Notes: a model not told the origin generated them from the sequence alone. Positions 17,874 through 27,513 are shown, counted from the first letter of the stretch. The stretch: DNA of 64,000 bases from Bacteroides sp. CAG:770 (GCA_000435075.1 FR890672.1:1-64000); one strand, 5' to 3'. Translations and numbers: made by a program.

Positions 17874-19349
17874 TTATCTTACCCGTTTGATTTCAGATCT
17901 TCCGCAGTTGTAAGTGTTTACGCTTGAGATAAGCTGGCTTGTAACATCCGGAGCCGGGAGTTCAACGCCTTCTGCAACATCCTTGCGGACAAGGTAATAG
18001 ACGCCGTTAGGCTGGCCGCCCTTGTCGTTGTTGAGGGAGTTGGAGTATTTTCCGTCCTTCATTCCGCATACCCAGATGCTCTGCATATAGGCTGTCAAAC
18101 CCTCATACTTGAAAGTGTTCGGGAGAATCTTTATCACAGTCTTGTTGGCATTGGCAACGTAGCCTCTGAAGCCCTGTTTCCAGCCGTTTGTCTGAGGCGA
18201 TACCTGTTCAGTAGCCATCTTGTCGTAATCGTAATCGTAAGGATCGTAGGCAGTTACCTTCTCATTTCCTTCTTCATCTGTCTGTGCCAGAGAGAACCAT
18301 GTCGTGTATGCCCACTGTACTCCTCCTTCGGTAGTGATGTCCTGAGGGAATGAAATGTTGAAATGTTCGTATTTGTCGGAAGTTGCTGCTGCAAAGTCGA
18401 GGACTATAGGACTGTTTGCGAACTTGTTTGATGAACCTCCCCATCCTGTCAGGTTAAATGACTTGCCGTTTTCTTTTTCGGAAATCTTTACCTCGAAAGT
18501 CTTGGCATCTTCTGTTCCCCACTGGCCGTTCTTATAGACTGTAACATCGTAAGGCATCACTACCCAGTCGCCTATGTAGTCTTTGTAATTGCTTGGATGA
18601 CTGATCTTGTTCTCGAAGTTCTCTGCGTGGAAAGGATAACTGAGAGTAGGTGTCGATACGACAACTATTTCATTTCCCACATGGGCAAGTATCGCTGCTG
18701 AGAACATGAAGATATCCTCACCTGTAAATGCGAATACACTCTGTGCATTGCCCTTGGTGATATATCCGTCAGCTACAAGGTCCTCCCAGGTTGCGCCTGA
18801 CTGCATGGCATCGCTTATTTCGCTCTCGATCCAGATTTTCGCGTCATGTCTCTTGGCGTATGTCACTGCGCCTGTCCAGTAATACACATCTGTATTGGAT
18901 GGTTTTACCTTCGCGAGATAGTCGATGTGTCCTGTAGTAGAGTTGTAAACCTCGTATGGCGTGATGTCGAAAGTGACATTGAACTCGCCGATTCTCTTTT
19001 CCTCGCTGAACCAGTTGGTAGAAGCCTTGCCGTTTCTTGTTGCAGCGATTCTGACAGTGTACGTAGTCTTAGGCTTCAATGCCTCCACGCTGATGGTGGT
19101 TTCCTCGATGTCTGTCTTGATGACATCCATAGTCCTGCCGCCTGACACGTATGTAATCTCGCATCTGTAGCCGTTTGCACCTTTTACAGGAGCCCAGTTG
19201 GCTGTCAATGAGCCTGTGCCTTCTGTAATTGTGACTACAGGAGCTTCGAGCTCGCCTGTCCCAGTCGGTTTCTGTGTGCTTCCGTTATCTTTGTCGCAAG
19301 AAACCAATGCCAGCATACCTGCTGCCAGCATCAACAATATTTTTTTCAT
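17874..19349 (-). CDS. Fn3-domain lipoprotein of unknown function
   Basis: 491 residues. The N-terminus MKKILLMLAAGMLALVSC is a lipoprotein signal with Cys18, so the product is probably anchored in the outer membrane and may be surface-exposed. A fibronectin-III-like domain follows (about 35-125: APVVTITEGTGSLTANW, PKTTYTVRIAATRNG). The rest (about 130-491) has IGDWVVMPYDVTVYKNGQW and GWGGSSNKF and resembles carbohydrate-binding or beta-sandwich modules in general character, but I recognise no family. It is the last gene of a three-lipoprotein run, 24 bp after the DUF1566-like gene. Confidence 0.8.
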   Translation of the reverse strand: MKKILLMLAAGMLALVSCDKDNGSTQKPTGTGELEAPVVTITEGTGSLTANWAPVKGANGYRCEITYVSGGRTMDVIKTDIEETTISVEALKPKTTYTVRIAATRNGKASTNWFSEEKRIGEFNVTFDITPYEVYNSTTGHIDYLAKVKPSNTDVYYWTGAVTYAKRHDAKIWIESEISDAMQSGATWEDLVADGYITKGNAQSVFAFTGEDIFMFSAAILAHVGNEIVVVSTPTLSYPFHAENFENKISHPSNYKDYIGDWVVMPYDVTVYKNGQWGTEDAKTFEVKISEKENGKSFNLTGWGGSSNKFANSPIVLDFAAATSDKYEHFNISFPQDITTEGGVQWAYTTWFSLAQTDEEGNEKVTAYDPYDYDYDKMATEQVSPQTNGWKQGFRGYVANANKTVIKILPNTFKYEGLTAYMQSIWVCGMKDGKYSNSLNNDKGGQPNGVYYLVRKDVAEGVELPAPDVTSQLISSVNTYNCGRSEIKRVR

Positions 19350-19373
19350 TTCTTAAATCTAAAATTTGGAACT

Positions 19374-20099
19374 CTAGAATGAAGCCATTGGCCTGACTCT
19401 GTATTTGTTCTTCTTCTCAAGGTCATTCGGAACGGTAATGGTGCTGCCGCTGCCCATGTTGAATGCGTAGGCAATGCTTGGACCACTTTCATTGGAAGAC
19501 CAGTAAATGCCGTCACTGAGGGCCGTTCCCTTGTTGTCCGTGAGGATTTTGTTGAATTTTGCTTTCATCTCATCCTCGCTCGCATTGGCGGATTTTACGG
19601 ATTGTGTTGAACCTGTGCCCTGATCCACGTCGTTGGTCTCATGACCCGTGTAGGCCTTATACAAGTGGGCAAGTTCGTTCATAGACGGCAGGAACCAGTC
19701 CTTAAGTGCTCCCACGTTCAATGAAGTAGCCCTTTCAAATGCAGGGTAGTAGTTCCTCCAGTCATCGAGTTTCTGGACGAGACCGGTATTGTAAGCGCCA
19801 GTTCCTGGCTGTCCGTTCATCACGTTCTCATCCCTGAGAGCCCATGCCCCTTCAAACTCTTTAAGAGATACGATGAGCCCGTGTTCACCTTTCTCGTCTG
19901 TGCTGACCACGATCCCCTTTACGAAGCCTTTCTCGTAATAGTCACCTACAGCATAAGTCTTTACGGTAGGAGTTCCCGGCTCCGGTTTTGTCGGATCTAT
20001 CGGTTTTGTCGGGTCATCAGGATCATTGCCCTTGCCGCAGCCGCCCAGAAGGGCAACTGCTGCAAGTGTCAATGTTATAAATTTGCTGAATCTTTTCAT
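19374..20099 (-). CDS. Lipoprotein with DUF1566 (Lcl C-terminal)-like domain
   Basis: 241 residues with lipobox ALLGGC (about Cys21), a Pro/Asp-rich linker (DPDDPTKPIDPTKPEPGT) and a compact C-terminal domain. DWFLPSMNELAHLYKAY, YWSSNESG, AYAFNMGSG and KYRVRPMASF together match the DUF1566/Lcl C-terminal pattern (Wx-LPs, YWSS, RP), a fold often found in surface or adhesive proteins. Its start codon overlaps the stop of the upstream 698-residue-frame gene (TAATG), so translation is probably coupled. Confidence 0.8.
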   Translation of the reverse strand: MKRFSKFITLTLAAVALLGGCGKGNDPDDPTKPIDPTKPEPGTPTVKTYAVGDYYEKGFVKGIVVSTDEKGEHGLIVSLKEFEGAWALRDENVMNGQPGTGAYNTGLVQKLDDWRNYYPAFERATSLNVGALKDWFLPSMNELAHLYKAYTGHETNDVDQGTGSTQSVKSANASEDEMKAKFNKILTDNKGTALSDGIYWSSNESGPSIAYAFNMGSGSTITVPNDLEKKNKYRVRPMASF

Positions 20100-22141
20100 T
20101 ATCGTGCGACTGCTATAGTTTCAGTTTTGTCGATAGGTACTTCCTTAGCTATTCCGGTGCCCTCTGTACCTTCTGTGTTCTTGGACTGGTGTGTGAGTTT
20201 GACGATATCTGTCGGTATGCCATCTACGTCGTAACCGATGCAGTAAACATACATCATCTTACCATAAGCTACTCTATTAGGAGACATCCATCGATCTCCT
20301 GCATAAGGGCTTTCCTTAAGGAGGAGCTCCAGGATTTCAGCAGAGGTCTTTCCGGCCCACTCGTCTGTATCCTCGAAGTATTTTCCATAGAGTTTCTCGG
20401 AGTCTTTGACTGGCGTTGCAAGAATGTCGAACTGATAGTTGTTGATGCCAGGGAAACCTGATTCAAATCTCCAGGAAGACAATCCTGGCTTCAAAGTTAT
20501 CTTGCTCTTCTTGTCAGCGATTGTAGTGAACTCCTTCTTGAACGGTTCTGTAGTATATGTTCCGTCAGCCTTGATGCCGATTACATAAGCATAGTAGTCT
20601 GTGCCTTCTTTAAGACCTGAAATCTCTGCAGCGGAACTTGCACCTGTCTGTGATTCGCCAGGGAGAAGTCTTGAAAGGAACTCTTTCCTGTCCATCTTGG
20701 AGTTAGGGTGTCCTGAATTCCAGGATTCGAGGCTTGAGTCGATGAATTCATCCATGTGCTTCTTGAGAGCTTCACTTTCGCTGGAGGCAGCTGTCCGGCT
20801 TTCCAGATCAGCCTTGGTGATGTAGTTTGTAAGGAAGGTCTGTCCTTCACCTTCAGTATTTACAGAAACGGAAATCTTCGCAGTGGTCTTGGAAACATTG
20901 TAAACGTTAAGAGTATATACTGCGCCGGTAGGTTTTGCGGTTTCTGTCTTCACGTCCACTTTCTTGACATTCAGTTTCTTGCCTGTCTTAGGCGCTCCGT
21001 CAGGTGTGCAGGCGATAAGGAAGAGATAGTAGTCCTCATTAGGAATGAGGTTCTTGAACTCGACCTTTGCGCGGGTGATGCAGAGGTCATTCAGGAATGA
21101 ACCTCCTCTTGCCGCGAGAAGATCATTGACCATTTCCTCGTCACTTGCGCCTTCGAAGTACATCTTGCGCTCGAGAATTACTGCATAAGCCTCATCCCAC
21201 TTAGGAGCGATAGTGGCATTATACTGAATATCAGTGGTTTTCTCGTCTGTGAGAATCCAGTCGTTAGGGAGGGTCTCAGCTGTCTTTACCATCTGTACGG
21301 TAGCATTGGTAGTGAATGTTCCGTCATTGGCAATACCGATTGCAAATACAGGATATTCCATCTCCGGAACCAGTGAGTTGGCAGCTTCGCTGAGTGCTGT
21401 ATCGTATTCAGCCTCGCCTTCCACTGTAATGGCACTGATGAACTCTGCCATAGTCATCTTGCTGTAGGTGTTGTTCTCGCTCTTCAATGAAGAGAGGTAT
21501 GTTGCCATGTAACTAGGAATATTCTCCGGCTTGCTGTCGCAATATGTCTCATAAACGTCAGGCAGGAGGACGTCATAGTAGTAAAAGACGCTAGGGTCGC
21601 TGCAAGAGATGTTGACCTTGAAGTAGGTAGAACCAATCTCGGTAGGAGTGATGGTGAATGTAGCGTTCGGGTTCAATGTTACCTTAGGAGTAGCGAATTC
21701 CTGGACTGTAACAGGGGTTGTAGCCGTTCCTGTATAATCGACACCATATACGAAGAATACGTATTCTGTCTCAGGAACAAGCTGACGGAACTGATAAGTC
21801 TGCATTCCCTTGAGGAGGGCATTCTTCAGAAGTTCCTCAGTGGAGACTCCCGCACTTGCGGCAAGATTCTCGAACCAGGTTTTGTAGGCTGCAGCAAGAA
21901 CTTCTGTGTCAGACTGATATTTTGCCTGCCATTCTTTCTTGGAGATCACACTGAAGTAATAAGTACCCTCATTGTCCTTCGGTGTAATCTTCACATCAAG
22001 CGACCCCTGTGTCAAAGCAGTCTGCTCGATGGTGAAGTCTGAGTTTACCGGCTCTGGTGGAGTATCTGTTCCGTCATTTTTTTTGTCGCATGCCGTCACG
22101 AAAAGAGCGGCCGCAAGAAGGAAAGAAAAAATCCTTTTCAT
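20099..22141 (-). CDS. Large lipoprotein of tandem Fn3-like repeats
   Basis: 680 residues from the ATG at 22141 (MKRIFSFLLAAALFVTAC, lipobox Cys18). The open frame extends 18 codons upstream, but those lack a signal peptide. The mature part holds about five diverged repeats of 110-140 residues. Each has a strand like YYFSVISKKEW or AYAVILERKMY, an acidic helix (SDTEVLAAAYKTW, ASDEEMVNDLLAARGG, SESEALKKHMDEF) and a closing element like VPETEYVFFVYGVDYTGT, IPNEDYYLFLIACTPDG or KEGTDYYAYVIGIKADGTY. The closing motif resembles the end of Fn3 domains. Surface adhesin or glycan-binding is possible; no enzyme motif is seen. It is the first gene of the 17874-22141 operon. Confidence 0.82.
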   Translation of the reverse strand: MKRIFSFLLAAALFVTACDKKNDGTDTPPEPVNSDFTIEQTALTQGSLDVKITPKDNEGTYYFSVISKKEWQAKYQSDTEVLAAAYKTWFENLAASAGVSTEELLKNALLKGMQTYQFRQLVPETEYVFFVYGVDYTGTATTPVTVQEFATPKVTLNPNATFTITPTEIGSTYFKVNISCSDPSVFYYYDVLLPDVYETYCDSKPENIPSYMATYLSSLKSENNTYSKMTMAEFISAITVEGEAEYDTALSEAANSLVPEMEYPVFAIGIANDGTFTTNATVQMVKTAETLPNDWILTDEKTTDIQYNATIAPKWDEAYAVILERKMYFEGASDEEMVNDLLAARGGSFLNDLCITRAKVEFKNLIPNEDYYLFLIACTPDGAPKTGKKLNVKKVDVKTETAKPTGAVYTLNVYNVSKTTAKISVSVNTEGEGQTFLTNYITKADLESRTAASSESEALKKHMDEFIDSSLESWNSGHPNSKMDRKEFLSRLLPGESQTGASSAAEISGLKEGTDYYAYVIGIKADGTYTTEPFKKEFTTIADKKSKITLKPGLSSWRFESGFPGINNYQFDILATPVKDSEKLYGKYFEDTDEWAGKTSAEILELLLKESPYAGDRWMSPNRVAYGKMMYVYCIGYDVDGIPTDIVKLTHQSKNTEGTEGTGIAKEVPIDKTETIAVAR

Positions 22142-22235
22142 TGAAATTAACTTTAGTTTTATTTTAGAAACGTCAATGTTGCAGGAATCTTGCACAAATT
22201 TTGTTCGGTATTCTGCAGGACTCCGTCAGCGGTTT

Positions 22236-22243
22236 CAAATATA
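22236..22243 (-). promoter_or_regulatory. -7-like element for lipoprotein operon
   Basis: On the minus strand this reads TATATTTG, a perfect TAnnTTTG. The -33 region 19-21 bp upstream is poor. Predicted leader about 90 nt before the ATG at 22141. Confidence 0.45.
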
Positions 22244-22273
22244 AAAAATATTTTTGATAAAGAATTGTCGGTA

Positions 22274-22304
22274 TCTGAAAAATTCAGTGAAAATGTTATA
22301 TTTG
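22274..22304 (+). promoter_or_regulatory. Promoter for aldo/keto reductase
   Basis: TCTG at 22274-22277, 19-bp spacer, TATATTTG at 22297-22304. The leader would be about 95 nt before the ATG at 22407. This promoter is divergent from the lipoprotein operon. Confidence 0.6.
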
Positions 22305-22406
22305 TAACCTTTTATACCTATTTGTATAACAAAAATCCACTTTTTTATAAACCTGCTAAAAGGTTTTAATTAAATCGGAAAAATCGAACATTAAAGTACT
22401 TGATGA

Positions 22407-23252
22407 ATGGACAGCGTAAAATTGAACAATGGTGTGTCAATGCCGATGCTCGGCTTGGGCACATTCAAGTCAACTGACTCGTCGGAGTGCATTGACAGCG
22501 TTACTTCTGCTCTTGAACTTGGCTACAGGATGATAGACACGGCAAGAATGTACAAGAATGAAGAATTTGTCGGTGAAGCTGTGGCCTCTTCCGGCATTGA
22601 CAGACACGACATCTTCCTTACGACGAAGGTTTGGTGTGACGAATTCGATGATGCCCGGAAGGCGGTCGAGGATTCATTGACCAAACTCCGCACGGATTAC
22701 ATTGACCTTGTCCTCCTGCATTGGCCTTACGGAAATGTCTATGCCGCGTGGCGGGAACTGGAGAAGATGTACCGCGAGGGTCTCATCAGGGCCATCGGCG
22801 TTTCGAACTTCAATACCGACAGGCTCATTGACCTTGTCCGTTACAACGAAGTCGTTCCCGCGGTGAATCAGATTGAGACGAATCTGACGGCGCAGCGTCA
22901 CGAGGAGCATGAATGGATGGTCCGTCTTGGTATCCAGCATGAGGGCTATATGCCTTTCAGCCAGGGCCGTATGAATGAAGTTTTCGATGAGCCGTCACTT
23001 GTCGCCATTGCAGAAAAGCATGGCAAATCGGTCCGTCAGGTAGCCCTCCGCTATCAGGTTCAGTGCGGTGTCATCGTGATCCCGAAGAGTGTCCATCGCG
23101 AAAGGATTCAGGCCAATGCCGATATTTTCGATTTTGAGCTTTCCCCGGAGGAGATGGCCGCAATCCGTGCCCTTGACAGGCGCACGCCGATGACAGGTAT
23201 CCCTGAAAGCCCGGAACGAGTTATGAAAATTACAGGATTCCAACTTCCGTAA
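22407..23252 (+). CDS. Aldo/keto reductase
   Basis: 281 residues, the usual AKR length, cytoplasmic, NAD(P)H-dependent reduction of aldehydes or ketones. The catalytic tetrad is visible: Asp and Tyr in MIDTARMYKNEEFVG, Lys in LTTKVW and His in VLLHWPYG. AIGVSNFNTDRL and VVPAVNQIE are the standard AKR blocks, and VIPKSVHRERIQ binds the cofactor 2'-phosphate or ribose region. It is a single gene, divergent from the lipoproteins and convergent with the next minus-strand operon, with a strong hairpin after it. The substrate is unknown; 2,5-diketogluconate reductase-like naming would only reflect family. Confidence 0.93.
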   Translation: MDSVKLNNGVSMPMLGLGTFKSTDSSECIDSVTSALELGYRMIDTARMYKNEEFVGEAVASSGIDRHDIFLTTKVWCDEFDDARKAVEDSLTKLRTDYIDLVLLHWPYGNVYAAWRELEKMYREGLIRAIGVSNFNTDRLIDLVRYNEVVPAVNQIETNLTAQRHEEHEWMVRLGIQHEGYMPFSQGRMNEVFDEPSLVAIAEKHGKSVRQVALRYQVQCGVIVIPKSVHRERIQANADIFDFELSPEEMAAIRALDRRTPMTGIPESPERVMKITGFQLP

Positions 23253-23269
23253 GTGGTTATCATACAATG

Positions 23270-23312
23270 ATTCCGCGCGGTTACATCCGATGAGAATGTA
23301 GCCGCGCGGAAT
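23270..23312. terminator. Strong bidirectional hairpin between convergent genes
   Basis: A stem of about 17 bp (23270-23286 with 23296-23312, one T-G pair) has core ATTCCGCGCGG / CCGCGCGGAAT and a 9-nt loop. It follows the aldo/keto reductase by 18 bp and lies downstream of the minus-strand gene ending at 23364. The T-runs are modest on both sides. Confidence 0.8.
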
Positions 23313-23363
23313 ATTTGTGTACCTGCATTGACAATGTCGGCAGCAGGTGTCAGTTCCCGGTTT

Positions 23364-24254
23364 TTACTTCTTTACGCACCTTACAGGGATTGCGAGGTCA
23401 GGAGTTCCTGTCTTTACGATGTAAACCATTCCTCCGTCAGAGTTGTTGTACTGGAACATCCAGTGGTTGCCGTTGTCACCTGATACGGCGCTCCAGAAGT
23501 TCACGTAAGTGTCAGGAGTCTTGCCTGTCGTGTTCCTCTTGTCGAATGAACCTGTGTTCACAAGGTGCATCTTGTCAAGAACTGCTTTGACTGCCGCAAT
23601 CTCCTCATCAGTTGCACCCCAATAAGGGAGGTAGGTCTTGTCATCGATGGCCTTCATCTGATCCTCGGTAGGAAGTCCCCATCCTTTAGGACATGGGGTG
23701 TTTTCAGGCTTTGACCAGTCAGCGAAACCTGTGCTTGAAGCGCTCCACTCTGCATCATAGTTGCTGTTCACGTCTGCGTCATTGTTGGCGGCTACAGGAG
23801 TGTTTTTGCCCCACTGGTAGAAGTTGCCGACCTCATCAGCTGTTTTTGCACCGACGTTGCGGTCCAGAATCTTGAAGCCGAGCTCTGAAGTCATGTCAAT
23901 GATTTCGTATCTTGCAATCAGACCCTTGACTGTCAATGTGCATGTGGCGGTCTTGTCCTCTACGGCAGCAGTGATTACTACGGTCTGAGGCTCTTCCAGA
24001 TCAGTTACCTTGAGCGAGAGTGCACCATCTTTGGATATTGCGACGATTTCAGGCTTGTCTGATGTCCAAGTAATAGTTTTACCCTCCAGAATTCCTTCAG
24101 GAGTAGCAGTGAGTTTGAGCTCAGGCAGAACCTCATCAGTAATTACCTCAGCCGTAGCTGGTTCGAGAGCCAGTATCTCAAGTTTCGGCTCATCCTTTTT
24201 GCAGGCTGCCAATGCGAGCAGGGCTGCAGATGCATAAAAAATTGAGTGTCTCAT
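23364..24254 (-). CDS. Lipoprotein with Ig-like (Big_2) and FISUMP-like domains
   Basis: 296 residues from the ATG at 24254 (MRHSIFYASAALLALAAC, lipobox Cys18); an upstream in-frame ATG at 24305 has no signal features. A bacterial Ig-like domain covers about 22-112 (ITWTSDKPEIVAISKDG is the Big_2 signature region). The C-terminal half (about 115-296) has FKILDRNVGAKT, NFYQWGKNTPVA, CPKGWGLPTEDQM and a terminal PVRCVKK, as in the Fibrobacter major-paralogous (FISUMP) domain. It is likely exposed on the cell surface. It lies 23 bp after the 618-residue lipoprotein gene and is probably co-transcribed with it. Confidence 0.83.
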   Translation of the reverse strand: MRHSIFYASAALLALAACKKDEPKLEILALEPATAEVITDEVLPELKLTATPEGILEGKTITWTSDKPEIVAISKDGALSLKVTDLEEPQTVVITAAVEDKTATCTLTVKGLIARYEIIDMTSELGFKILDRNVGAKTADEVGNFYQWGKNTPVAANNDADVNSNYDAEWSASSTGFADWSKPENTPCPKGWGLPTEDQMKAIDDKTYLPYWGATDEEIAAVKAVLDKMHLVNTGSFDKRNTTGKTPDTYVNFWSAVSGDNGNHWMFQYNNSDGGMVYIVKTGTPDLAIPVRCVKK

Positions 24255-24277
24255 AAGTTTGTGTTTTAAGACGTTAA

Positions 24278-26134
24278 CTATTTGTTGAAAAATAACTTGT
24301 TGCATTTTACAGCGGTTGCGGTGGGCCTTCTGCCGGCCTGAGTTGTCGTCGCAGAAGAATTGTCAATGGAGTTCAATGCTCCTGACCACTTTCCGCTGAC
24401 TTTGTGACCGCTGTCGTCAATGCCTTCGATGATGATGGCCGTCGTTTCTCCTTCCTGACTTACGCTCACGCTTCCTCCTGTTATAGGTGCGTAATTGTAG
24501 ATGTTGTTGCCATCGACGTAAGCATAATAAGTGTAGGCAAGCTGTCCGTTGTCATTGATCTCACCAGGCAGGAAAGTCATGTCCTTTCCGGTGGTCTCAG
24601 GGGTGTAGGTCCCGTATGCAAAGCCTTTGCTGAAATCGAGGTCCTTCCGGAAGCACTCCATGTAGAATGCGTCACCTTTCTCCGATTCAGGCATCAGGAC
24701 AAGCATCCAGTTTCCGGTACTTGTTGAATAGTAGTCTCCGTAATAAACGGCTGTCGCCTTTGTATCTGACTGGAACTGAATCTCATAGTCTTCTGTCAAT
24801 GTCGAATTGCCCGGGCCGTAGAGCGGGAACTCTCCGTTGTATTTGCCGGTGACCTTGTGACCGTCCTTTGTGGTAAGGTCAATGTCGAAAGAATAACCCT
24901 TGGCGCTCTTCTTTATTGTAATGGAACCGCCATTGACATATCCGGTCGTGCTGGAGTTGGAAGTCACATAGTTCTGCACATAAGAGAATACAGGGTAGTA
25001 GGTGCCGGCCTCATACTCCTCCTGTCCCGGAATAATGAAATTCTTCTCGGATTCATCTGACTGGATGGAGAATGTCCTTTCAGGGATCTTTCCATCCTGG
25101 AGAACTGTTATGATATTGATGTTGAGCAGATTGCCTGGAGGCGTAAGCTGCCCGTCTTCAATCGCCATGTCTGAGAAGGCAAGACTTACCTGGCTCAGGT
25201 CGTCCTGCTGTGCGATAATGGAGCCTTCACCGATTGTGAATATAGCATTGATATCGCTTTCAAGCGGCGGCAGCTGGTCTTTCTTTCCTCCGGTGGATTC
25301 TCCGGACTGGTTGTCGAACTTGATATCACCTTCGTAAGTGATTTCATACATTTTTCCGTCGTTCAGCAGGGCTTTGAGATGGTATCTCTTGCCTTTCTCC
25401 GTAGTCGTTACAGTGAACGTAGCATTCTCGAAGTCGTGCTTGTCCTTGTGGAAACTCATGTCGTCAGTCCTGAAGAATCCGCTCCTGTTGCCTAGCAGAC
25501 CTGACTCCGGCTCGTCGTTCAATCCGTCGAAGCCGTAAGTTCCGTCCGGAATCACCGCATTGTCAGGGTCCTCAGCCCTCTCATAGTAAAAGTCAATGCG
25601 GAAGAAGTATTCGCCATTCGGATTAGGATACATGTCGGAGTCGAAACCGACATCCGAAAGAACCAGATAATAGTTGTACCTTTCCTTGTTTCTCGTGTCC
25701 CTGTTTCCGTAGTACATGGCCAGTACCTTCTTTGCGACAAACGACACGTCATATTTCGAATCTGTCTGGATCTGAGCGAATTCCAGTGCTGTCCTTGTTT
25801 TGTTCTTGGCTGCCACATATATGATGTAGTCAGTATCTGGAGTCAGTCCTTCTGCGGTATATGAACCTGTTGCGGCAGGATTGACTTTGGTTCCGATGGA
25901 GAGTACGCTGTTCGCATCAGGGGTGTTTCCGCTCGCTGGAATCAGCAGATACGCGGCATTGTCAGCATTTTCTGCTGAAACTGTGAAGGTTACCGACTCG
26001 GCACCTGCCGAAATCTCGGAAATCGTGATGCTTGGCGCTTTTTGCTCAGTTTCAGAGCTCTTGTCGCAGCCGACGGAAATGGCTGCCGCGCAGGACAATG
26101 CCAGAAGCATCCTGTTGAATGTTTTGATTTTCAT
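24278..26134 (-). CDS. Lipoprotein with Fn3-like start and three internal repeats
   Basis: 618 residues with lipobox ISVGC (about Cys23). After an Fn3-like segment (about 33-120: PDTDYIIYVAAKNKT) come three copies of a module of about 150 residues. Each begins near a Tyr-rich strand (VLAMYYGNRDT, TAVYYGDYYST), passes through a GTYGF/GTYYP/GTYTP turn and ends with GGSITI or GGSVSV followed by DGHKVTGKYNGEF or SGHKVSGKWSGAL. The pattern suggests repeated beta-sandwich or lipocalin-like binding units. No catalytic motif and no recognised family. First gene of a pair transcribed leftward; the MFS gene ends only 24 bp upstream of its start, so all four minus genes 23364-28884 may be one unit. Confidence 0.8.
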   Translation of the reverse strand: MKIKTFNRMLLALSCAAAISVGCDKSSETEQKAPSITISEISAGAESVTFTVSAENADNAAYLLIPASGNTPDANSVLSIGTKVNPAATGSYTAEGLTPDTDYIIYVAAKNKTRTALEFAQIQTDSKYDVSFVAKKVLAMYYGNRDTRNKERYNYYLVLSDVGFDSDMYPNPNGEYFFRIDFYYERAEDPDNAVIPDGTYGFDGLNDEPESGLLGNRSGFFRTDDMSFHKDKHDFENATFTVTTTEKGKRYHLKALLNDGKMYEITYEGDIKFDNQSGESTGGKKDQLPPLESDINAIFTIGEGSIIAQQDDLSQVSLAFSDMAIEDGQLTPPGNLLNINIITVLQDGKIPERTFSIQSDESEKNFIIPGQEEYEAGTYYPVFSYVQNYVTSNSSTTGYVNGGSITIKKSAKGYSFDIDLTTKDGHKVTGKYNGEFPLYGPGNSTLTEDYEIQFQSDTKATAVYYGDYYSTSTGNWMLVLMPESEKGDAFYMECFRKDLDFSKGFAYGTYTPETTGKDMTFLPGEINDNGQLAYTYYAYVDGNNIYNYAPITGGSVSVSQEGETTAIIIEGIDDSGHKVSGKWSGALNSIDNSSATTTQAGRRPTATAVKCNKLFFNK

Positions 26135-26158
26135 TGTGTTATGTGGTCTGTAGAATTG

Positions 26159-27505
26159 TCAGGCGTCAGGTTCGTTCTTGAAAAGTTTTGCGAATATTAC
26201 GGATACCGCGATTGCGAGCACGCTGAGCGAGATGAATATGAACTCGGCATGAAGCGCGGCACTATGCTCCTGCAATGCGTTTCCCGGCATTGTCACCTCA
26301 TTCCTGAAGATGAAGCCGACAGCCACAGGAACCAGCATCATGCCCATATTCTGGATCCAATACATCAGTGAATATGCAGTACCGAGGTTCTTTTCCGGGA
26401 CAATCCTGGATACGGTAGGCCAGAGTGCCGCAGGTACCAGAGAATAACCGATACCCAGCATGGCGATAGCTGTGTAACCGAACGCGGATGCTCCCTGAGG
26501 TGCGAATGCAATCATCAGATGTGCCGCCAATACCAGGATGGAACCTACTATCATCCATCTTGTCCCTTTGCCGGACTTGTCCACGAGAAATCCGAATAGC
26601 GGCGCGAAGATCACAGTGAAGAAAGGTATCATTGACACCATCAGACTTGCGCTTTCCACAGGAATGTCGAATCTTGGAATCAGAATGGATGTCGCGAATT
26701 TCTTGAACGAGATGATACTGCAGTAGAAGAATACGCAGAGCAGGGCGGACAGGATGAAGTACTTGTTACCCAATACTTTGAATATGTCGGAGAACTTGAA
26801 TTTGTCCTCTTCGGCAGTCTCTTTCTTGTCCGTGGAGCCTGTCATTGAATCGAACCTTGCGTCCATTGCGACGAAAATTCCCCAAAGCACGGTTCCGGCA
26901 AGAAGGAGTATGAGCCCGGCGAATGCAGGGCGGGCGGTCTCCATGAGTGTGTAGGAGCATCCTGCCGGTTTTGCTGACACAAGAATCGGGGACAGGATAA
27001 GCGCAAGAGCCGTACCCAGACGCGCAATCGCAAGCTGGAGGCCCATTGCCAATGCCATATTGTGCCCCTTGAACCATTTTGCGATCGACCTTGTCACAGC
27101 CACGCCGGCGATCTCGCTTCCGAGACCGAAAATCATGCAGCCGGCATAGGCCAATGCCAGAGAGGATTCCGGAGCCATTCCGGAGGTTATTGCCAATGTT
27201 ACAATTGCGGCTCCTGCAGCCATGAGCCCCACGAAGATGGAACCTGTGACGCGGACACCCCATTTGTCCAGCAGCATTCCGCAGACTATCAGTCCGCCCC
27301 ATACGCAGAGGAACGAATATCCTCCGGCATATACGCCATAATCAGCAGAATCCCATCCGAGTTCCAGCAGTTCCGGGTTGCGGAAAAGCTGGGACAGGGA
27401 TGAGAACATGTCATCAAAGAAGTAGGATCCGAACATCGGCACTACCAGACAGGCCAATGCCAGCCAGCGTGAGATGTTCCGGATTCCTTTATTGTCGGAT
27501 ATCAT
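26159..27505 (-). CDS. MFS transporter (second of a tandem paralogous pair)
   Basis: 448 residues with 12 predicted hydrophobic segments and a cytoplasmic loop of about 30 residues rich in Lys/Glu between helices 6 and 7 (TDKKETAEEDKFKF). LLDKWGVRVTG is the MFS motif-A-like loop after helix 2. It is clearly paralogous to the adjacent gene: shared blocks include the AIAKWFKG-type loop (SIAKWFKGHNMALAMGLQLAIARLG), LVPAALWPTVSRIV and YWIQNMGMMLVPV. The substrate is unknown. The start is 8 bp downstream of the previous stop, so the pair is co-transcribed. Confidence 0.87.
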   Translation of the reverse strand: MISDNKGIRNISRWLALACLVVPMFGSYFFDDMFSSLSQLFRNPELLELGWDSADYGVYAGGYSFLCVWGGLIVCGMLLDKWGVRVTGSIFVGLMAAGAAIVTLAITSGMAPESSLALAYAGCMIFGLGSEIAGVAVTRSIAKWFKGHNMALAMGLQLAIARLGTALALILSPILVSAKPAGCSYTLMETARPAFAGLILLLAGTVLWGIFVAMDARFDSMTGSTDKKETAEEDKFKFSDIFKVLGNKYFILSALLCVFFYCSIISFKKFATSILIPRFDIPVESASLMVSMIPFFTVIFAPLFGFLVDKSGKGTRWMIVGSILVLAAHLMIAFAPQGASAFGYTAIAMLGIGYSLVPAALWPTVSRIVPEKNLGTAYSLMYWIQNMGMMLVPVAVGFIFRNEVTMPGNALQEHSAALHAEFIFISLSVLAIAVSVIFAKLFKNEPDA

Positions 27506-27513
27506 TGAACTTC

